A stretch of DNA of 16,125 nucleotides from an uncultured Porphyromonadaceae bacterium (GTDB lineage Bacteria; Bacteroidota; Bacteroidia; Bacteroidales; Muribaculaceae): assembly GCA_902493335.1 (NCBI GenBank), contig CABUPJ010000057.1, positions 1 to 16,125 of the forward strand, written 5' to 3'. Made by a program: the position numbers and the translations under genes. The notes beneath the pieces were generated by a model. That model ran no database searches, was not told the DNA's origin, and worked only from the letters and a program-made list of their open reading frames with translations. This document shows, piece after piece, positions 14,132 through 16,125 of this stretch (within the stretch, counting starts at the first letter, position 1; each line of letters begins with the position of its first letter).

Positions 14132-14800
14132 TCACAGTTTTATCGGCCGCGAGTAACGCAAGGGTTCTGTCGACCGGCGCATTTCTGTGGCCAGGCGGTA
14201 GTGGCCGTCGGGCTGCAGCTCCATGACGACGGGCTCGCAGTTGACAGGTGCGGCCATGCTTTCAAATTCTTCGACGGTGAGATGGAAGAACCGCATGACA
14301 AATAGCCTGATTGTCAGGCCGTGGGTCACGAGGACGCAGTTGTCGGGAAACAGAGGATCGGCGAAATCGCGGTTGAGACTGCCGAGCAAGTCGTTGACGC
14401 GGTCGTAGACGTCTGTGCCGGCTTCGCCGCCGGGGATGCGGTAATAGAACGTGCCATATTCGCGCCGTTCGCGGCAGATTCTGTCAAATTCGTCGTCTGA
14501 CCGCAGATAGCCCCATTCCTGTTCTCTCAGCCGGGGTTCTTCGCTATAGACAAACTGTGTCCGCGGGAAGGCTGCGGCGAGGCATTCAAATGTCGAGCGT
14601 GCGCGCCAGAAAGGTGAGACATAGAAGTATAGCGATTCGTCGCCGACGAGCTTTTTGAGGCGATGGCCGGCCTCGAGTGCCTGTTGGCGCCCTTTCTGTG
14701 TCAGTTCGATGGTATAGTCAGGGACGCTGCCGAAGAGGTAGCGGTTGACGTTGGCCTCCGACTCCCCGTGTCTGATAAGGATTATTCTTTTAGGCTTCAT
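14132..14800 (-). CDS. Histidine phosphatase (phosphoglycerate mutase-like) family protein
   Basis: Branch-1 histidine phosphatase of 222 residues. The catalytic loop is LIRHGESEAN with R10 and H11; R66 (SPFWRARST) and H160 (LVTHGLTIRLF) complete the phosphate pocket. The proton donor is probably in RLREQEWG (E93/E95). The family includes cofactor-dependent mutases and many phosphatases. The sequence lacks the longer mutase insertions, and RYLFGSVPDYTIELTQKG is more like a phosphatase, so a phosphatase is likelier. Substrate unknown. It begins 32 bases after a hairpin terminator, so it has its own transcript. A TATCTTTG box ends four bases before the ATG, suggesting a leaderless message. Its stop lies six bases from the convergent neighbour's stop. 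Confidence 0.9.
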   Translation of the reverse strand: MKPKRIILIRHGESEANVNRYLFGSVPDYTIELTQKGRQQALEAGHRLKKLVGDESLYFYVSPFWRARSTFECLAAAFPRTQFVYSEEPRLREQEWGYLRSDDEFDRICRERREYGTFYYRIPGGEAGTDVYDRVNDLLGSLNRDFADPLFPDNCVLVTHGLTIRLFVMRFFHLTVEEFESMAAPVNCEPVVMELQPDGHYRLATEMRRSTEPLRYSRPIKL

Positions 14801-14831
14801 GCCACAAAGATAAGGAATTATTCCAATAAAA

Positions 14832-14864
14832 TAAAAGAGGATACCCCGTGAGTATCCTCTTTTA
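14832..14864. terminator. Terminator of the BamE-like gene
   Basis: Thirteen-base stem TAAAAGAGGATAC (14832-14844) pairs perfectly with 14852-14864 around a seven-base loop. T-rich sequence follows on both strands; on the minus strand, TTTTATTTTATT. It starts 20 bases after the TGA at 14885-14887, which supports that TGA, not the earlier TAA at 15008, as the original end of the gene. Confidence 0.85.
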
Positions 14865-14884
14865 TTATGACATGCTTAGGTATG

Positions 14885-15673
14885 TCATTGCACGACGTTA
14901 GAAACTATTCCGTCGGTGAAAATGACAACAAAATCGTTGTTGTACATCCACTTTTCGCGGCTGCCGCTTTCTGTTATGTTTCTCGGACGGCCGGCGATAA
15001 GTTTTACTTAGGTGGCATTCATGCCTTTGACTATTTTGCGAGCATTTATTTCGTCCCAATGGGAGACGCTGATATTGTCGGCATCCTTGACGAAACGGGC
15101 CATGCCGTCGAGGTATTTTGAATTTAGAATAGAAAAGTTTTCTATCAGCTCCTTGTGGCGCGTATTTTTTTCGGGTTTTAGCTTTTCAAGCGCGAGTGTG
15201 CGTGGAATTATTCCTTTTTCGCGATAGCCGATGCTGATTTCGTATGCCAGAAACGACATGATGCCGTCAAATGCCTGAAACGCGCTGTTGTAAGTGTATG
15301 TAGCTGCATCTTTACCTTCTCCTTCAGAGACATTACGTGCGACGACAAAGCGTTTTTTAGAGTAGTCGACATTGTCAATTTTCTCGGTTTCAAGGTCGAG
15401 ATTGTCGGCAGCGTATACCATCATGGCGACAAAAACACGTTCTTTGTCAATGTCAGGAATGTCAATGAGACCTGAAATAACGGCGTTGCCGTTATCGATA
15501 GTTGGCCGATAGACAGTAACCCCGTCGACGGTAGCCGGGAGCACATCTTTCTGTTGCTGTACCCACTCGGCGAGGTTTGCTGGGCTGTCATCTTTGGCTG
15601 TATCTTTCTTTGCGTAGATTGACAGACTTGCCGATAGAATACATAGCAGTGGCAATAAGGCTTTTATATACAT
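14885..15673 (-). pseudogene. Secreted BamE/SmpA-like protein with an in-frame stop codon
   Basis: From ATG 15673 the frame encodes a signal peptide (MYIKALLPLLCILSASLSIYA before KKD) and about 200 residues of an unrecognised mature domain, including KKRFVVARNVSEGEGKDAATYTYNSAF and LEKLKPEKNTRHKELIENF. A TAA stop follows at 15010-15008, after KGMNAT. The same frame continues for 40 more codons, giving VKLIAGRPRN, REKWMYNNDFVVIF and TDGIVSNVVQ, then TGA at 14887-14885. KGMNAT-x-VKLIAGRPR with the W-x-Y and DGxV strands is the pattern of SmpA/OmlA (BamE-like) repeats, in which that residue is often Glu; GAA to TAA is one change. If the TAA is real, the ORF is 221 residues and lacks the BamE-like end. 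It is translated just after the truncated barrel gene. Confidence 0.75.
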
Positions 15674-15699
15674 ATGAAGATACTGTATGACATTATGTG

Positions 15700-16014
15700 T
15701 CAAAATGCTACACCGAGACGCATTATAAACATGTTTGACGCACCTCCGTCGTAGTAGTAATTATAATCGATGCATGGATCGGCATTGATAAAACCTCTTT
15801 GGTACATAAAGTCGAGATTGACGCGTTTATACCATACGCCGGCACCAATCTGCAAGCCTACATCAAATTTGTTGTCCAGTTCAATTTCGTAATCATCTGA
15901 GCTACTTGAAGAAAAATCGTAACTTGCGAATATGCCGAAATGACCGTCGATTTTTATATTGTCTGTGACGGGGAATTTATAACCGAACATGACGGGTACA
16001 AATTTGACATTATA
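15700..16014 (-). pseudogene. Outer-membrane beta-barrel protein, 5' end missing
   Basis: The last 104 residues of a PF13568-type outer-membrane barrel are visible: VPVMFGYKFPVTDNIKIDGHFGIF, then alternating aromatic beta-strands (FDVGLQIGAGVWYKRVNLDFMYQRG), ending SNMFIMRLGVAF with a terminal Phe as usual for barrel insertion. Upstream of residue YNVKF the frame stays open but reads as unrelated text with no signal peptide, on the strand opposite a likely transposase start. The natural gene would be about twice as long. The gene is therefore probably cut at about 16014 by an insertion. Its stop (15702-15700) is 26 bases before the next gene's ATG, so the two formed an operon. Confidence 0.7.
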
Positions 16015-16125
16015 GGGCACAATCCGAAAACACGGTGCATTCATTTGGCGAAAAGTGTTAATTTTGTGGCATGAAAACCGGCGAAGCATTTTGGCAGTTC
16101 TTACCCGAGGGATTGGGCGAACTAT
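16015..16125 (+). mobile_element. Probable left end of an insertion sequence (runs off the window)
   Basis: The barrel homology stops at about 16014, and the sequence from GGGCAC onward is unrelated to it. Fifty-six bases later a plus-strand reading frame opens that looks like a transposase N-terminus. Only the left end is in view, so the terminal repeat and target duplication cannot be shown. The exact boundary may be off by a few bases. Confidence 0.5.
16071..16125 (+). CDS. Start of a likely ISAon1-type transposase subunit (partial)
   Basis: The frame from ATG 16071 reads MKTGEAFWQFLPEGLGEL and is open to the window end. The FLPEGL segment is typical of the N-terminal protein of ISAon1-family elements in Bacteroidetes (LLPEGL...YFE in the ones I recall), but only 18 residues are available. 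A TAATTTTG box (16059-16066) ends four bases before the ATG. The family call is a guess from memory. Confidence 0.45.
   Translation, partial: MKTGEAFWQFLPEGLGEL

Noticed and set aside
16071..16089. Minus-strand ATG at 16089 as the real start of the barrel gene
   Set aside because: The first 25 residues (MLRRFSCHKINTFRQMNAP...) are not a signal peptide and lie opposite the transposase-like start. The homology begins only near 16014.

Overview
The window looks like a Bacteroidales chromosome, most like Muribaculaceae or a related gut lineage. The reasons are the gene families present (HU-CCDC81/SPOR protein, DUF2520-kdsC-maf cluster, CarboxypepD_reg-like secreted protein, PF13568-type barrel), the weak Shine-Dalgarno sequences, and several TTTG / TAnnTTTG promoters of the Bacteroidetes primary sigma factor. 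The placement is inferred from protein content, not from a marker-gene comparison.

Layout. Positions 1-875 hold no convincing complete gene: the possible tail of an upstream reading frame, then about 700 bp packed with GC-rich inverted repeats, a 9-bp tandem array and a duplicated segment. Positions 876-7066 are all minus strand. grpE-dnaJ (Hsp70 co-chaperones, with a terminator after dnaJ) lies downstream of a six-gene run: HU-CCDC81/SPOR protein, nitroreductase, DUF2520 oxidoreductase, KdsC-like phosphatase, Maf pyrophosphatase, IspE. That run starts at a consensus Bacteroidetes promoter near 7090-7120. A second promoter on the other strand drives a secreted TPR protein. Plus-strand groES-groEL follows and ends in a strong terminator at 10247-10282. 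Next come a minus-strand AraC regulator, a divergent acyltransferase-3/VOC pair, a secreted CarboxypepD_reg-like protein, an A1S_2505-like macro-fold candidate, and a convergent histidine phosphatase.

The most interesting signals are of two kinds. (1) Both chaperone operons, groES-groEL and grpE-dnaJ, are preceded by -24/-12 elements of the sigma-54 type (TTTGGCA-N6-TTGC) with identical spacing. The groES one has a row of TGNCA boxes just upstream. No such element was seen at the other genes, which suggests a shared sigma-54/enhancer-binding-protein chaperone regulon. (2) The right end (14885-16125) looks like a decaying two-gene envelope locus. A beta-barrel gene has lost its 5' half at the edge of what looks like an insertion sequence. 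The secreted protein gene downstream of it has an in-frame TAA that separates it from a clear BamE/SmpA-like C-terminal segment; the terminator sits just after the second stop, as expected if the longer frame was the original gene.

No rRNA, tRNA, CRISPR array or complete mobile element was seen.
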